Source: CAWAWP01 sp963841205
GTDB lineage: Bacteria > Chloroflexota > Ktedonobacteria > Ktedonobacterales > JADMIN01
Direction of reading: 5' to 3'
Length of the DNA: 64,000 nt
NCBI GenBank assembly: GCA_963841205.1
Contig: CAWJCH010000011.1
Coordinates: forward strand, 223,511-287,510
In this document: one piece after another, positions 17,877 to 27,474 of the stretch
Numbering within the stretch: the first letter of the stretch is position 1
How the letters are laid out: each line of letters starts with the position of its first letter
The notes under the pieces: generated by a model
What the model was told of the DNA's origin: nothing
What the model saw: the letters and a program-made list of their open reading frames with translations, nothing else
The model's database searches: none
Position numbers and translations under genes: made by a program

Positions 17877-19083
17877 GATGGTCCGACGATGAGTTCCCGA
17901 GGGAGGCCGGGGAGGCGATGGTGCCTCCCTCGCTGCTCGACTGCTTGGGGGCAGCTCTGGATCAACCGGAGCGAACCCTACGCGACACAGCAGGAGGACG
18001 GCACGTATCGCTGGGTCTACAAGCCCAGCGACGCGGCCGTCCTGTCCGCGCATCTGGCGGGCGTCCTCGACGATCGCGCTCTCGTCCCTCGGCGAAGATG
18101 GCTCCTGCCGCTGGCTCTGCCTGGATGCTGACCAGGCGGATGCGCTGCCGCACCTGCTCGAACTCGCATCCGCCCTCGCCGAGGTCGGGATTACCAGGCT
18201 TGGTCGAGGCCAGTCGCCGCGGCGGGCATCTCTGGCTGCTTCCTCGATGCACCCATCTCTGCGGCGATCGCCCGTCGCGTGGTGCTGCACGAACTCGACG
18301 ACCTGCGCGCCGCTGGCTTGGAGGTGCCACCCTTCGAGCTCTATCCCGACGGGTGCCGCTCCGGGTGCACTCGGCCATGCGGTGCGTCTGCCGCTGGGGA
18401 TCCATCGCCTCACAGGCAAGCGCTATGCCCTCTTCGACGAGCACAGCTACCCCTGCGCCTTCACCTCCACCGAGGCGGCGGTGCGCTTCGTCCTCGCCTG
18501 GCCGCGCATCTCGACCGTGCAACTTCTTCGGCGGGCGAGTGAGTTGGCTCAGGTACGCGAGGCTGTGAGCGGTTCACTCGATGACACAACGATCCCGGAC
18601 GCGTCCAGGGCACCGATCCCGATCGGCACCCGCTCGGCAGTGATCCGCTGGGTGGATGCCCACGTCGCGATCCCGGATCTGCTCGTCGAGATCGCCCCGA
18701 TGGTCGAACTCAAGAAGGTGGGCAAGGGGTATCTCGGCTGGTGTCCCTTCCATGACGATCGAGCACCTGATGACGAGGGACGGCCAGGCACGCCGTCGTT
18801 CTACGCGGTGCGCGACCGCCGTTACGGCTGGAGTTGGCGCTGCTATTCCACGAATTGCAGCCATTCCACAGGGTTGCTGCGGCATAGCTTCCGACTGTTG
18901 CAGGACCTGCTGGAGTTGATCGTGTCACAGGCGATCCGCGAGGCGTGCGCCCGGTGGCCCGATGCCGATGGCCGCGCGGCACTCGCGGAAGGTATCGGCA
19001 CTGGGTCGGGGGCAGTGTCAGGCGACGGAGCGCGCGACGGGCGAGGTAGTGGGCACAGACCGGGCGAACAGCAGAGCGGCTAG
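17873..19083 (+). pseudogene. Archaeo-eukaryotic-type primase with zinc finger, frame broken
   Basis: At least four +1 shifts (near 17930, 18066, 18192, 18234 and 18345) scatter a protein that reads YATQQEDGTYRWVYKP, CRWLCLDADQADALPHLL, HLWLFLDAP and VRLPLGIHRLTGKRYALF when repaired. This order (DxD-type CLDAD, the GGHLWLF strand, the VRLPLG strand) matches AEP primases of plasmids, integrated elements and TOTE-type systems. A CHC2-like zinc finger follows (GWCPFHDD ... CYSTNC). Primases of this kind start element replication. The start at 17873 overlaps the previous stop. Family assignment is from motif order only. Confidence 0.65.
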
Positions 19084-19443
19084 CGGAGAGAGGGCCACCA
19101 GCACGGTGTCGAGGCCAGCCCCGAACTGCAAGGGCAGCAGGAGTGGCAGGCCGAGGGTGACTGCCAAGACGGCTGCAATGGCGACGAGCCAGCGACCGCG
19201 TCCTGCTTGGAGGGCAGTGTAGAGCAACAATGCCCAACTCGCTAGGGTCAGGATTGCCCCCATGGTGATCACGAAATTCTGCACCACAGGGGCGTTCCCT
19301 GACAGGAGGTAGAGGACGACGAAGGCCAGCTCGACCACCACGGCGCCGCTGGCGACCAGGAGCAATTGGCGGCGCCGACTGGAGCGGCCGAGGATGAGCA
19401 GCACAACGAGGGGGAGTGCGGCGAGCAGGTCGAGCGGGGACAT
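19018..19443 (-). CDS. Small membrane protein (141 aa)
   Basis: The start is the ATG at 19443, with AAGGAG 7 bases upstream. Four predicted helices: LLAALPLVVLLILG, LLLVASGAVVVELAFVVLYL, NFVITMGAILTLASWALLLY, and LVAIAAVLAVTLGLPLLLPL plus a last hydrophobic run. No family recognised. It is antisense to the end of the primase gene, with 66 bases of overlap, and of the same general type as the minus-strand gene at 20066-20608. Confidence 0.7.
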   Translation of the reverse strand: MSPLDLLAALPLVVLLILGRSSRRRQLLLVASGAVVVELAFVVLYLLSGNAPVVQNFVITMGAILTLASWALLLYTALQAGRGRWLVAIAAVLAVTLGLPLLLPLQFGAGLDTVLVALSPLAALLFARSVPTTSPVARSVA

Positions 19444-19582
19444 TGCAAGCTCCTTCGTGGTGGGAGCGAGGTAGCCCATCCACTCCCACACTTCCCTGAG
19501 TCTAGCACGGTATCCCTGTCCGTGCTGTGACGCAGGAAGCAGCACGAGAAGGCAGTATCTGAAGCGTGAGGAGCACGACGCT

Positions 19583-20638
19583 ATGAGCAAACTGTATGTG
19601 ATCGACGAGGCTGCGGGCATCCTGGACGAGGTGCAGGCGTGGCTGCTGGCGAAGGCGGATAACGAGGGCTGGGTCTACACCATGGTGCTGCGCCAACTCG
19701 TCAACCGCATGTATCGCGATCGCGACTACCAGGCCAAGCGGGTCAAGCAAGGGCGGCACACTGCCTACGACTACGCCCTCGACCGGGACCAGAAGGCGCT
19801 GGCCTGGGCAATCCGCGCCTTGGTGCAGTCCGTCCCGCCCGAAGAGAAGGCGCGGACCGAGCCGCCCAAGCCGCCGAAGAAACCGGCTCGCCGGCTCTCG
19901 CCATCGCAGCGCACGGTCTACACGGGGAAGCCCAGCTGGAATCACCAGCCCAAGCGTGACTGGGATGGGCCCGACCTCCCGCCAATGGGGGACCCCCCAG
20001 TGGGGGAACCGCCGCCCGAGGGACCCGAGGCTGCGTTCCCGACGATCCCCGAACAGGGAGGGTCGTCAGACGGCGGGGGTCTCCGCCGCGGCGTCGGGGG
20101 GCAACAACAACGCGCCGACCAACGCCGCAAGCGCACTGATGTGCGCGAGGATGCCGTAGAGGACTTGGCCCCCGACGGTGCTGTTGAGCCCCTCCTCGAG
20201 CTGGATCACCGGCGCGGGATCGCGGAAGTCGAGGGTGGCCTCGATGGCCAGGACGAGGGCGAAGACGGCGACGAACGCGAGCAGGCGACCTCGCTCGTTC
20301 GTGTGCGCGACAGCGGCGAGCACCATGGCCCAGGCGACGAGGGCGAACACACCCGTGAGGGCGCCAGCGAGGTCGTCTGCGACGCGGACCACCACCAGGA
20401 CGGTAGGGTCCTGGTTCGGCGGCCCATGGAGCAGGAAGTTGAGATCGACGACGCGCAGAGGGATGGAGGCGAGCCAGGCAATAGTGGCGGCGAGAGAGAC
20501 GCGTATCGCCGTGGCGCGCGGGCTCGCCCGTCCAACGACCAGGAGCCAGGCGAGCAGGGGTGCAGCCAACCCGACAAGCGGGGGGAACCACTGGAGCACA
20601 GCGATCACGAGGGGTGTCCTCCTTCGCGCGACAACTGA
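19583..20638 (+). CDS. Element hypothetical protein; 3' half overlaps an antisense gene
   Basis: The start ATG at 19583 has AGGAG 10 bases upstream. Residues 1-95 look like a real folded helical domain (VYTMVLRQLVNRMYRDRDY, YDYALDRDQKALAWAIRALV). Residues 95-160 are Pro/Lys-rich linker. From about residue 162 the frame runs antisense through the well-supported membrane gene 20066-20608 and has low-complexity composition, so the true protein may end near 20060 and the open frame continue only by chance or by a lost stop. Family unknown. Confidence 0.55.
   Translation: MSKLYVIDEAAGILDEVQAWLLAKADNEGWVYTMVLRQLVNRMYRDRDYQAKRVKQGRHTAYDYALDRDQKALAWAIRALVQSVPPEEKARTEPPKPPKKPARRLSPSQRTVYTGKPSWNHQPKRDWDGPDLPPMGDPPVGEPPPEGPEAAFPTIPEQGGSSDGGGLRRGVGGQQQRADQRRKRTDVREDAVEDLAPDGAVEPLLELDHRRGIAEVEGGLDGQDEGEDGDEREQATSLVRVRDSGEHHGPGDEGEHTREGASEVVCDADHHQDGRVLVRRPMEQEVEIDDAQRDGGEPGNSGGERDAYRRGARARPSNDQEPGEQGCSQPDKRGEPLEHSDHEGCPPSRDN
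20066..20608 (-). CDS. Element membrane protein (180 aa)
   Basis: The GTG start at 20608 has AGGAGG 9 bases upstream. Five predicted helices (LVGLAAPLLAWLLVVG, AATIAWLASIPLRVV, AGALTGVFALVAWAMVLAAV, LLAFVAVFALVLAIEATL, ISALAALVGALLLPP). No family recognised. It is transcribed against the other element genes, like the smaller membrane gene at 19018-19443. Confidence 0.7.
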   Translation of the reverse strand: MIAVLQWFPPLVGLAAPLLAWLLVVGRASPRATAIRVSLAATIAWLASIPLRVVDLNFLLHGPPNQDPTVLVVVRVADDLAGALTGVFALVAWAMVLAAVAHTNERGRLLAFVAVFALVLAIEATLDFRDPAPVIQLEEGLNSTVGGQVLYGILAHISALAALVGALLLPPDAAAETPAV

Positions 20639-20749
20639 CAGGGCAGCGCGAGGCGGGCAGCCCTGCGCTCAGTGTAGCACTGCCAACCAGGCTGAACTGT
20701 GCAGGCGATCACCATGCGAAAGGATATGCACAGGCATCTGGAGATGAGT

Positions 20750-20815
20750 GGCCGCCCGCCCCCCGTGCGGGGCGAAGCCCCGCAGCAAGGGGGGCTTCCG
20801 AACGGGCGGGCGGCC
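20750..20815. repeat. Nested hairpins upstream of the Rep-like gene
   Basis: Outer arms ggccgcccgccc/gggcgggcggcc (20750-20761 with 20804-20815, perfect 12 bases). Inside lies a second perfect stem gcggggc/gccccgc with a 3-base loop (20767-20783). It lies 130 bases before the start of the Rep-like gene. Such a structure is typical of rolling-circle origins or of an element end; which one is not known. Confidence 0.7.
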
Positions 20816-20945
20816 GCTCATCTAGCGATCTCGCAGTCACTCGACGTGCCGCGATCCAGCGTTGGATCGCGGCGGGCGCAATAGTAGTCTCACGCGCCCT
20901 TCTAACTCCAACATTTCTTTTCGACACTTCGAAGGAAGTCCTGAA

Positions 20946-23289
20946 ATGCAGCCGATTCTGCTCACCGCCACCGCCGAAAAAGTGACGATCGAGGAGGCAG
21001 AGGTGACATCTCCCGTCCTCGACGACGGGTTGCCGCCACCGACGTTCGCGCAGATCGCCTACTGGCGCGAGCTCTGCGGCGCCATCGCGGCGACTGGCCG
21101 CGGGGGCATGGCCGATGACGCCTGGAGCGCCGATCTAACGCCCCTCCAGGCCGACGCTGAAGGCGATGGCGGAACGCGGGCTGATCGTCCGCCGCCGTCG
21201 GGCCTGGCACCTCAAGCGCGGGTGGTACGGCAAGGTCGCGGCGCTCCGCGCTCGGGCGGTGCCCACCCCGCGGCGGACCCTCGCCGAACGCCCGCGTCCC
21301 GACCTGCCCAGCTACGCCGAGCTGGAGGGGTTCGAGCAGGTCTGCCGCTGGCTGGATGCCCAGCCGAAACGCCGTGCTCGCCTGCCGTTCGTCGGGCTGC
21401 GCGAGCAGCTCGGCGCCGAGAGCGAGGTGCCGATCGCCTCGCTCCACCTCATGCGCAAGTACCGCATCGCCCGCCACACCAGCACCTGCGAGTGGGCGCT
21501 CTCGCCGACCTGGAAGGATCGCCTGCTCAACTTGTGGAAGGGCGTCGATCGGGAGGTCCGCGAGCAGTTCCCCGCCCAGCCGACGCCCTCCGACCCCTAC
21601 GTCGTCGCGGCGGGCATCGACACCTGGTACCTCAACCGCATCGACCCCGCCGGGCTGCCCTCCGACGCTGCGCCGCGAGCTGGACGAGCTGCAGCAGCGG
21701 GCGGCCGAGGACGAGGAGGAGGTCGACACGCCCTGGATCTACGACGGCGTGCCGCTGCGCATGTACCGCGCGGGGGTGAACACCGACCAGGGCGGCGGCG
21801 TGTCCTGGTCCTACATCCTGCGCAATCAACTCCCTCGCCCTGCTGGTCCGGCGCGCTCCGCTGGGCGGCATCGTGGCCCAGGCCCGCCTCGGCTCGGAGT
21901 GCCTCTGGCGCCTCACCCCACGGCGCGCGCTGGACGAGGTCGACGCGCTCATCCGCCGCATGTGGGCGCGTCCGATCCCCTTCCGCCGGGATCGCAAGGC
22001 AGGACCCGGCGCGCTGGCAGGTGTCGCAGGTGCACCTGGCGGTGGACGTCGCCAACGCGCCGCTGGAGGCCGAGCAGGCGGCCCGCTACGTCTCCCGCTC
22101 GCGGACGCAGGCGGTCTACGAGGCGGCCAAGTCCGAGGTGGAGCAGCTGATGCGGGCGATCCATGGCCCGGAGGCGGAGGATATGGACGCGCTCGTGCTG
22201 GACTGGAACGCCCTCTACGAGGACGACGGCTACGACGCCTTCGACCCGTTCGACGACCTGGTGCCCGAGCGCGAGCGCGACGTCGAGCCGACGCCGGTCG
22301 AGCACCGGGCGGTGACGACCTTCCGCTCGGGGTCGCGCATCTCGGGCATGACCTTCTCGCCCGGCGGCGACGTCTCGATGGTGCTGTACGACAAGCCGCT
22401 GCAGGCGCGCCTCAGCGGCAAGCGGCACATGGAGCCGATCTGGGCCGCGGCGGGCTGGACGAAGGGTGTGCCCGTCACGCGCCACGAGGCGCGGCTGCGG
22501 CGACCGGCGGTGCGCGAGCTGGGCCTGCCCCACGACCTGCGGCCCTGCCTGGACGACCCGTGGGAGTTCCTGGAGCATCAGAAGGACGTCTTCGCCGCCG
22601 TCGTCGGGCGCGCCGAGGAATGCCCCGACGCCGTGGACGTGGCCTGGATCCGCCGCGTGGTGCCCGAGGAGACCGACTCGCGCCGCTCCCGCTGGCCGAC
22701 CGACCCGGTCTGGCGCGTCGTCCAGTCGGCCACCTTCGCCGAAGCCCCCGCTGAGGCCCGTCGCCTGATCCGCCGCAGGCAGCGCGGGCACGACACCAAG
22801 AAGCTGGACCAGGGCCAGTACGGCTACATGGCCAGCCGGACGGCCATCCTGCACCCCGACGGCGGGCAGTGGACCCTCTCCCGCGCGATCGGCGAGGCAC
22901 TCCCGCAGTTGGAGGCGGTCGAGCGGGAGCAGGGCATCGACTTCGGCGAGCTCGTCCGCGAGCGCCGGAGGCAGCGCGGCTTGCCCCTGCCCATCGCCGA
23001 CAAGGTGCTTCCCTTCCGGCCCGACGTCACGTCCGAGCCAGCGAGCGGCGAAGAATCGATGACCGGCTACGATGGCCCGCCAATAGTCACCGCTCCACTC
23101 CTCCGCCGCGCGGTCCTCTCAGAGGAGCAGGTCGCGGAGGCATTCACCGCGTTGCAGGAGGCAGAGTTGCGCGGTGCCTCACGACGGGTGCTGGATCGGC
23201 TCGAGGCAGCCCTCTTCGCTGAAGTGTCTGTCCACCATGCTCTGTTGAGCCAGTTGCCACCGCCGCCGCGAGCGAGCGATAGGTCGTGA
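20946..23289 (+). pseudogene. Rep-like replication protein of the element, frame broken four times
   Basis: Four +1 shifts (about 21150, 21663, 21835, 22008). Repaired, it is about 780 residues. An N-terminal winged-helix-like part is visible (LKAMAERGLIVRRRRAWHLKR). The central segments IDTWYLNRI, VHLAVDVANAPLEAEQAARY and VSMVLYDKP, followed by RHEARLRRPAVRELGL and DDPWEFL, recall Rep_trans/replication-initiation factors of rolling-circle plasmids and integrative elements. The C-terminus carries RGLPLPIADKVLPF and then a helical domain (EQVAEAFTALQEAELRG). In other copies that domain is a separate frame, so here it may be a fusion. The start is the ATG at 20946 behind GGAAG. The family call is tentative. 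Confidence 0.6.
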
Positions 23290-23711
23290 GGCAAAGGTGG
23301 GATGCGCACCGGGCGAGCGCAGGGAGGGAACTTCAGGAGGTGCTCAGCCTCGCCTGAAGGTGGCGGGGAGTGATGCTGGCTTGCTCGGCAAGGCACGAAA
23401 AGTGCACGGGGCTGGGGGATAGCGATCGCCACGATTGCTCGACATCCCAGGACGCTGGACGCGAACCGATGCCATCGGGCGGGGAAACCTCGATCTGGCG
23501 CCGACCGGTGGGCGCGTGTTGCCGTTCGGGGCAGGAATGGGGTATTGCGGTGAGCACTGCGGAATGCCCTGGGCGATCTCGGCGTCGGGGTGGTTGGCGC
23601 GCGACGCCGCGAAGTGCGTGGAAGCATCGCGCAGCGAGTGCCGGAAATCGGCAGTAGACCATGAGCGAGTAGACACACCCGCCACGTGCGTCAGGAGGCG
23701 CCGACTCTCAC

Positions 23712-24413
23712 GTGACGTCTTCGGACGAGCATGCTTGGCACACCGGCGGCGAACGCGACCAATATGCCGCGGATGACGGACGCACATCAGCCGGGAAGCC
23801 ACCCGCCGACCGGTTCCTCGCGATCACGATAGCGATCCTGCTGGGCATCGTTGCCGTGGCGACCACGTGGAGTAGCTATCAGGCGGCACGTTGGAACGGC
23901 GTCGAGTCCTCAGACTATTCGGAGGCGAGCGCGCTCCGGGTCAAGTCGACGCGTGACGCGACGCTCGCCGGGCAGGACAGGCTCTACGACATCAACCTCT
24001 TCGACGGATGGTTGGATGCCTACAGCTCCGGGAATGTGGCGCTCGCAAAAGTCTACCGGCGGCGGTTCCGCCCGGAGTTCGTGCCCGCCTTCAACGCCTG
24101 GCTGGCGACCAATCCACTCACCAATCCGCAGGCGCCGCCGGGGCCGTTGTTCATGCCGCAGTACCAGGTGAGCCGCACGGCCGAAGCGGATCAACTAGAG
24201 GCGCGGGCACAGCACGAGTTCGTGACGGGCCAAGTAGCGAACGAGTGGAGCAACGACTACGTCCTCAACACCGTGCTGCTGGCGACGGTCCTCCTGCTCG
24301 GGGCCATCGCAGAACGCTTCGAGTGGCGCCCGGTGCGGGTGGCGGTGCTCGTGATCGCCTGCGCCGTCTTGCTGGTGAGCTTGGCCAACCTGGTGCGGTT
24401 CCCCATTCACTGA
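23712..24413 (+). CDS. Membrane protein of unknown family (233 aa)
   Basis: The start is a GTG at 23712 (MTSSDEHAWHTGG). There is one helix at about 34-53 (FLAITIAILLGIVAVATTW), then a long region with SSYQAARWNGVESSDYSEAS and a Tyr/Phe/Pro-rich stretch, and two C-terminal helices (NTVLLATVLLLGAIAERF, VAVLVIACAVLLVSLANLV). The overall plan of helix, about 120-residue loop and two helices resembles DUF4337-like membrane proteins. The identity is not certain. The gene is intact although it lies among broken ones. Confidence 0.65.
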   Translation: MTSSDEHAWHTGGERDQYAADDGRTSAGKPPADRFLAITIAILLGIVAVATTWSSYQAARWNGVESSDYSEASALRVKSTRDATLAGQDRLYDINLFDGWLDAYSSGNVALAKVYRRRFRPEFVPAFNAWLATNPLTNPQAPPGPLFMPQYQVSRTAEADQLEARAQHEFVTGQVANEWSNDYVLNTVLLATVLLLGAIAERFEWRPVRVAVLVIACAVLLVSLANLVRFPIH

Positions 24414-24593
24414 TGCGGGGCACTTCCCTGCGTGTCACCATTTCGCAACGGGGGCCTCGCGCTAGCGTAACGTCTACTTTGACTGTGCCGCGCTCATGGC
24501 AAGGATTACTCGGCACTGCTTTGACGTCTCCAATTGCGCTCGTTTGGCCTCGTGCGCGGATCGCATGCATGGGCAGCTTGCTGTGCCTTGGCC

Positions 24594-24889
24594 GTCACGC
24601 CCGCCGAGGCGCGCCGCCTGATCCGCCGCAAGCAACGCGGGGCACGACGAAAGGTGCTCGACGGGGTGCAGTTCGGCTACATGGTCAGTCGGACGGCCGA
24701 TGCTGCACCCCGACGGCAGGCAGTGGACGCTCTCGCGGGCGCTGGGCGAGGCGGCAACGTCCCTGCAGGGATGGAGGCGACGAAGGGCAGGCGGGCCAGG
24801 ACCTCGGCGAGTTGGTGCGGGAGCGAAGGCGCCAGCGCGGACTGCCCCTGCCGATCGCCGAGAAGGTGCTGCCGTTCCGAGCGTGCTGA
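24594..24889 (+). pseudogene. Fragment of a second Rep-like gene (C-terminal part)
   Basis: Three frames read in turn EARRLIRRKQRGARRK, MLHPDGRQWTLSRALGEA and DLGELVRERRRQRG followed by LPLPIAEKVLPFRAC and a stop. These match the last 120 residues of the Rep-like protein at 20946-23289 one by one. The 5' part is missing. Both frame changes are +1. Confidence 0.8.
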
Positions 24890-24940
24890 CTGCGATGCGT
24901 ACGGCGGACGCCACCACAGAAAGCACGTCTTCCTGCCGAG

Positions 24941-25153
24941 GTGCCCATTGCCCAGACAGATGTCATTAGGAGCGGCCAAGGGATGTTCGCCGAGTCCCGC
25001 GTGGCCGAGGCGTGGCTCGCCCTGGAAGTAGCTGAACGAAAGCTTCAGCCAAGGCGGACGCTCGATGCTCTGGAGCAAGCATACTGGCACGAGCTGCAGA
25101 GATGGACGATGTCACACCTACGTAGTTGCCAGGACGGTGTGCAAGCTCCCTAA
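24941..25153 (+). CDS. Small helical protein downstream of the Rep fragment
   Basis: 70 residues from a GTG (or 56 from the ATG at 24983). The pattern AESRVAEAWLALEVAERKLQ-PRRTLDALEQAYWHEL matches the helical domain fused to the end of the Rep-like protein at 23100-23250, and similar pieces at 29290 and 48460. Here it stands as its own frame. This makes it likely that it was originally a separate small gene behind rep. Function unknown. Confidence 0.5.
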   Translation: MPIAQTDVIRSGQGMFAESRVAEAWLALEVAERKLQPRRTLDALEQAYWHELQRWTMSHLRSCQDGVQAP

Positions 25154-25370
25154 CGGGAGGTCCGCCGCCACCTGGCACAGAAGTGTCAGGAATGTCCCTT
25201 TCCGTGGCGGAGTTCGTTCGCGGTCGGCAGGGTAGCAATTCCAACGTGGCAGGGCACCATGCAAAGAAGGCGACCACCCTTGCGGGTGAGTCGCCCCGAG
25301 ATTCGCATCGGCTGACGCGGTGCCTCATCCCTCCGATGACTGTGCACCGTGCCCTTCTAGTCATGAGCCG

Positions 25371-26570
25371 CTAGACGTGCCCCTGCGGCACGATGTGATA
25401 GTAGGCGCGGTTAAAGAGCGTCTTCTCCATGTGGTAGAAGAGGCTGGGCCGCGGCGGCTTCGGCGGATGCTCGTAGTTGAAGACGAGCTGTGTCGCGGCG
25501 TTGTGCCCCGTTTCGAGGAAGCACATCACCTCGCCGTCATACATCGCGTGCTTCGGGATCGGGATCCTCGCCACGGACGGCGGCGACGAGGCGCGCGGCA
25601 ATGACCTTCGACTCGAAGTGCGCGGCTGAACCACTCTTCGAGACGGGCAGGTCCGTGGCGTCGCCGAGGGCGAAGACGCGCTCCTGCGCCTTTGACTTCG
25701 AGCGTGTCGCGGTGCGTGGGGATCCAGCCTTGGGGGTCGCCGAGGCCCGAGTCTTCGATGACTTTCGCGCCACGATGCGGCGGGACCATCACCAGCAGAT
25801 CGTAGGGTACCTCCTCGCCCTCCATCGAGGAGATTACCTGGCGTTCGGTGTCCACCGAGTCGGCGTTGAAGAAGACGGTGTACTTAATGTCGCGCTGGTC
25901 GAGCAGCGGCGTGACCATCTCCGCGACGCTCTCAATCGTGAAGACGCGATTGATCGGGTAGAGATAGTGGATCTCAGTCGCTTTGCGGATGCCGCGCTTG
26001 CCGAGCCATTCCTCGAGCAGAAAAGCAAACTCCAGTGGAGCCGGTGGGCAGCGGTACGGGAATGCCGCCGACGGCGATGACGATGCGCCCGCCCTCGAAG
26101 TTGTGCAGCGCCGTGCGCAACTTCAACGCACCTTCGAGGCTATAGAAGTCGTGCCACTTACCCACACCCTCGGTGAGTCCGGTGAGATCTTCGGGCGCCA
26201 GACGCGCGCCCGTGCCAATCACGAGATAGTCAAACGGCAGCTTGAGCAGGGTGGCGTCTCGCGGGCCAGGGATAACGAGTCGATCGCCACTCGGCGTGAC
26301 CGTGACTTCGCGATTCGCGATGTCGATCGCCGAGACGTTGCCGAGGACCAGTTTGACATGGCGGTTGAGCAAGGAGCGTTCGTCGTGGGAGAGCTGTAAG
26401 CCCTCCGAACCATTGAAGGGCAGATAAAGCCAGCCGGGCATGTAGGCATGCTGGCCAGTGGTATCGACGACCGTGATCTCAGCCTCATCGCCGTGCAGTT
26501 CGCGGGCGACGATGTTCGCCACGATGGTGCCGCCCACGCCGCCGCCCAGGATGACTATTCGCTTGGGCAT
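25371..26570 (-). pseudogene. sqr: Sulfide:quinone oxidoreductase-like flavoprotein, frame broken three times
   Basis: Three +1 shifts (about 26055, 25695, 25580). Repaired, it has the FAD-binding MPKRIVILGGGVGGTIVANI, the NAD(P)/FAD pyridine-nucleotide oxidoreductase core DYLVIGTGARLAPED, and the active-site region IPYRCPPAPLEFAFLLEEW with its cysteine. VFALGDATDLPVSKSGSAAH and a C-terminal YHMEKTLFNRAYY follow. These are hallmarks of the SQR/FCSD-like family that oxidises sulfide at the membrane and passes electrons to quinone. It is the last gene of the DsrE/TusA operon, 31 bases after a TusA gene. A type II NADH dehydrogenase is less likely given the Cys-Pro-Pro motif. Confidence 0.82.
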
Positions 26571-26601
26571 GTCGCGCCTCCTCGCGGGTTTCCGCGATAG
26601 A

Positions 26602-26850
26602 TCAATGCGTCTTGCGCGCGACGAAGCGAGTGTAACCCTGCTCTTCGAATGCGCCGATGAACTCGTGTCCGGCCTTCGCTACCCAGGCGGGAATGTCTTT
26701 GGCGGAGCCGGGATCGGAGGAGAGTACCGCGAGGACGCCGCCGACCGGCAGCACTTTCATCCCGCGGATCAGTTCCATGAGCGGCCCGGGGCAGAAGCTG
26801 CCGCGAGCGTCGATCTCTTTGTCAACAGTGACGCCAGTTGGGGTTGCCAT
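26602..26850 (-). CDS. TusA-like sulfurtransferase (first)
   Basis: 82 residues. The start DKEIDARGSFCPGPLMELI carries the TusA signature with sulfur-carrier Cys20 and the family CPGP/CPxP motif, then a beta-alpha-beta fold ending in EEQGYTRFVARKTH. TusA-like proteins accept a persulfide and hand it on. It lies between a DsrE-like gene (76 bases upstream) and the SQR-like gene, in the same direction. Confidence 0.92.
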   Translation of the reverse strand: MATPTGVTVDKEIDARGSFCPGPLMELIRGMKVLPVGGVLAVLSSDPGSAKDIPAWVAKAGHEFIGAFEEQGYTRFVARKTH

Positions 26851-26926
26851 CGTATCCGCTCCAATTCGTTACGTGAACGGTCGACCATGTGCGATGTCAT
26901 TGGTCGCCGCCGATTTCGCACTGTCG

Positions 26927-27427
26927 CTAGATGAACAGGCTGACCTCGCTCTGCCGCGCGCGCTCGACAAAGGTGGCGACGCCAGTGATCTCATCGACGA
27001 TCGGCTCCATATCCTCAAGCTTGAGGTTGTAGAGCTCCATCGTCATGCTGCACGCGGCGACATGGACGCTGCCGATCTCTTTCGCGCCGAGCAGGTTCTC
27101 CATCCAGGTGGAGACGTGCTTCTCGCGCATCGCCTCTTGCATCGTGGGGCCGTAGTCGGCGAAGTCCGCGCTGATACGCGTGTTGGTCTTGTAGTCGTCT
27201 TTGCGGAAGGCTACCAAGCCCCAGGTCGTCAGGAATAGTTCAACCTCCATCCCCATCGCGGCGGCGCCGGTCGCCAGGATCGAGGCGGCCATCAGCTTGT
27301 CCACCGTGCCCGAGAAGACGACGATGGACATGCGATGCGCCTTCTCCGGCGTCGGTGTGGCCTCAAGGACGCTTGTTGGCTGCTGCACGGGATGTGCCTC
27401 CTCGGGCTTGTGGGTGTGTCCAAACAT
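26927..27427 (-). CDS. DsrE/DsrF-like protein (second of two)
   Basis: 166 residues from the ATG at 27427, which has GGAG about 9 bases upstream. The first 32 residues (MFGHTHKPEEAHPVQQ) are His/Pro-rich and not part of the fold. The DsrE core starts at MSIVVFSGTVDKLMAA with the GAAAMGMEVELFLTTWGL block, and VHVAACSMTMELYNL contains the cysteine position used as sulfur acceptor in the family. DsrE-like proteins work with TusA in sulfur transfer. The C-terminus SEVSLFI resembles the end of the partner gene at 27792. Confidence 0.9.
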   Translation of the reverse strand: MFGHTHKPEEAHPVQQPTSVLEATPTPEKAHRMSIVVFSGTVDKLMAASILATGAAAMGMEVELFLTTWGLVAFRKDDYKTNTRISADFADYGPTMQEAMREKHVSTWMENLLGAKEIGSVHVAACSMTMELYNLKLEDMEPIVDEITGVATFVERARQSEVSLFI

Positions 27428-27474
27428 TTCGAGTACTCCATTTCGAGATCGCGGGCGCGCTGCGCGTGCGGGCC

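Larger units (their letters stand above)
14165..25153. mobile_element. Integrated element at tRNA-Gln (integrase, primase, Rep-like genes)
   Basis: Inferred unit. It begins at the 3' end of tRNA-Gln with a tyrosine integrase in the tRNA direction. It then holds hypothetical genes, a frameshifted AEP-type primase, small membrane proteins on the opposite strand, a Rep-like gene behind a nested hairpin, and a partial second copy of the Rep 3' end. None of the genes is a housekeeping gene. I could not find a second copy of the tRNA 3' end by eye, so the right border is a guess, placed after the last Rep-related piece. No relaxase, T4SS or phage structural genes were seen. Confidence 0.6.

Noticed and set aside
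23290..23711. Minus-strand frames of 100-200 codons between the Rep-like gene and the membrane gene
   Set aside because: They have no start signal and Arg/Ser/Pro-rich random-like composition.
14165..25200. Second copy of the tRNA-Gln 3' end as right attachment site
   Set aside because: Looked for by eye and not found, so no border is claimed.
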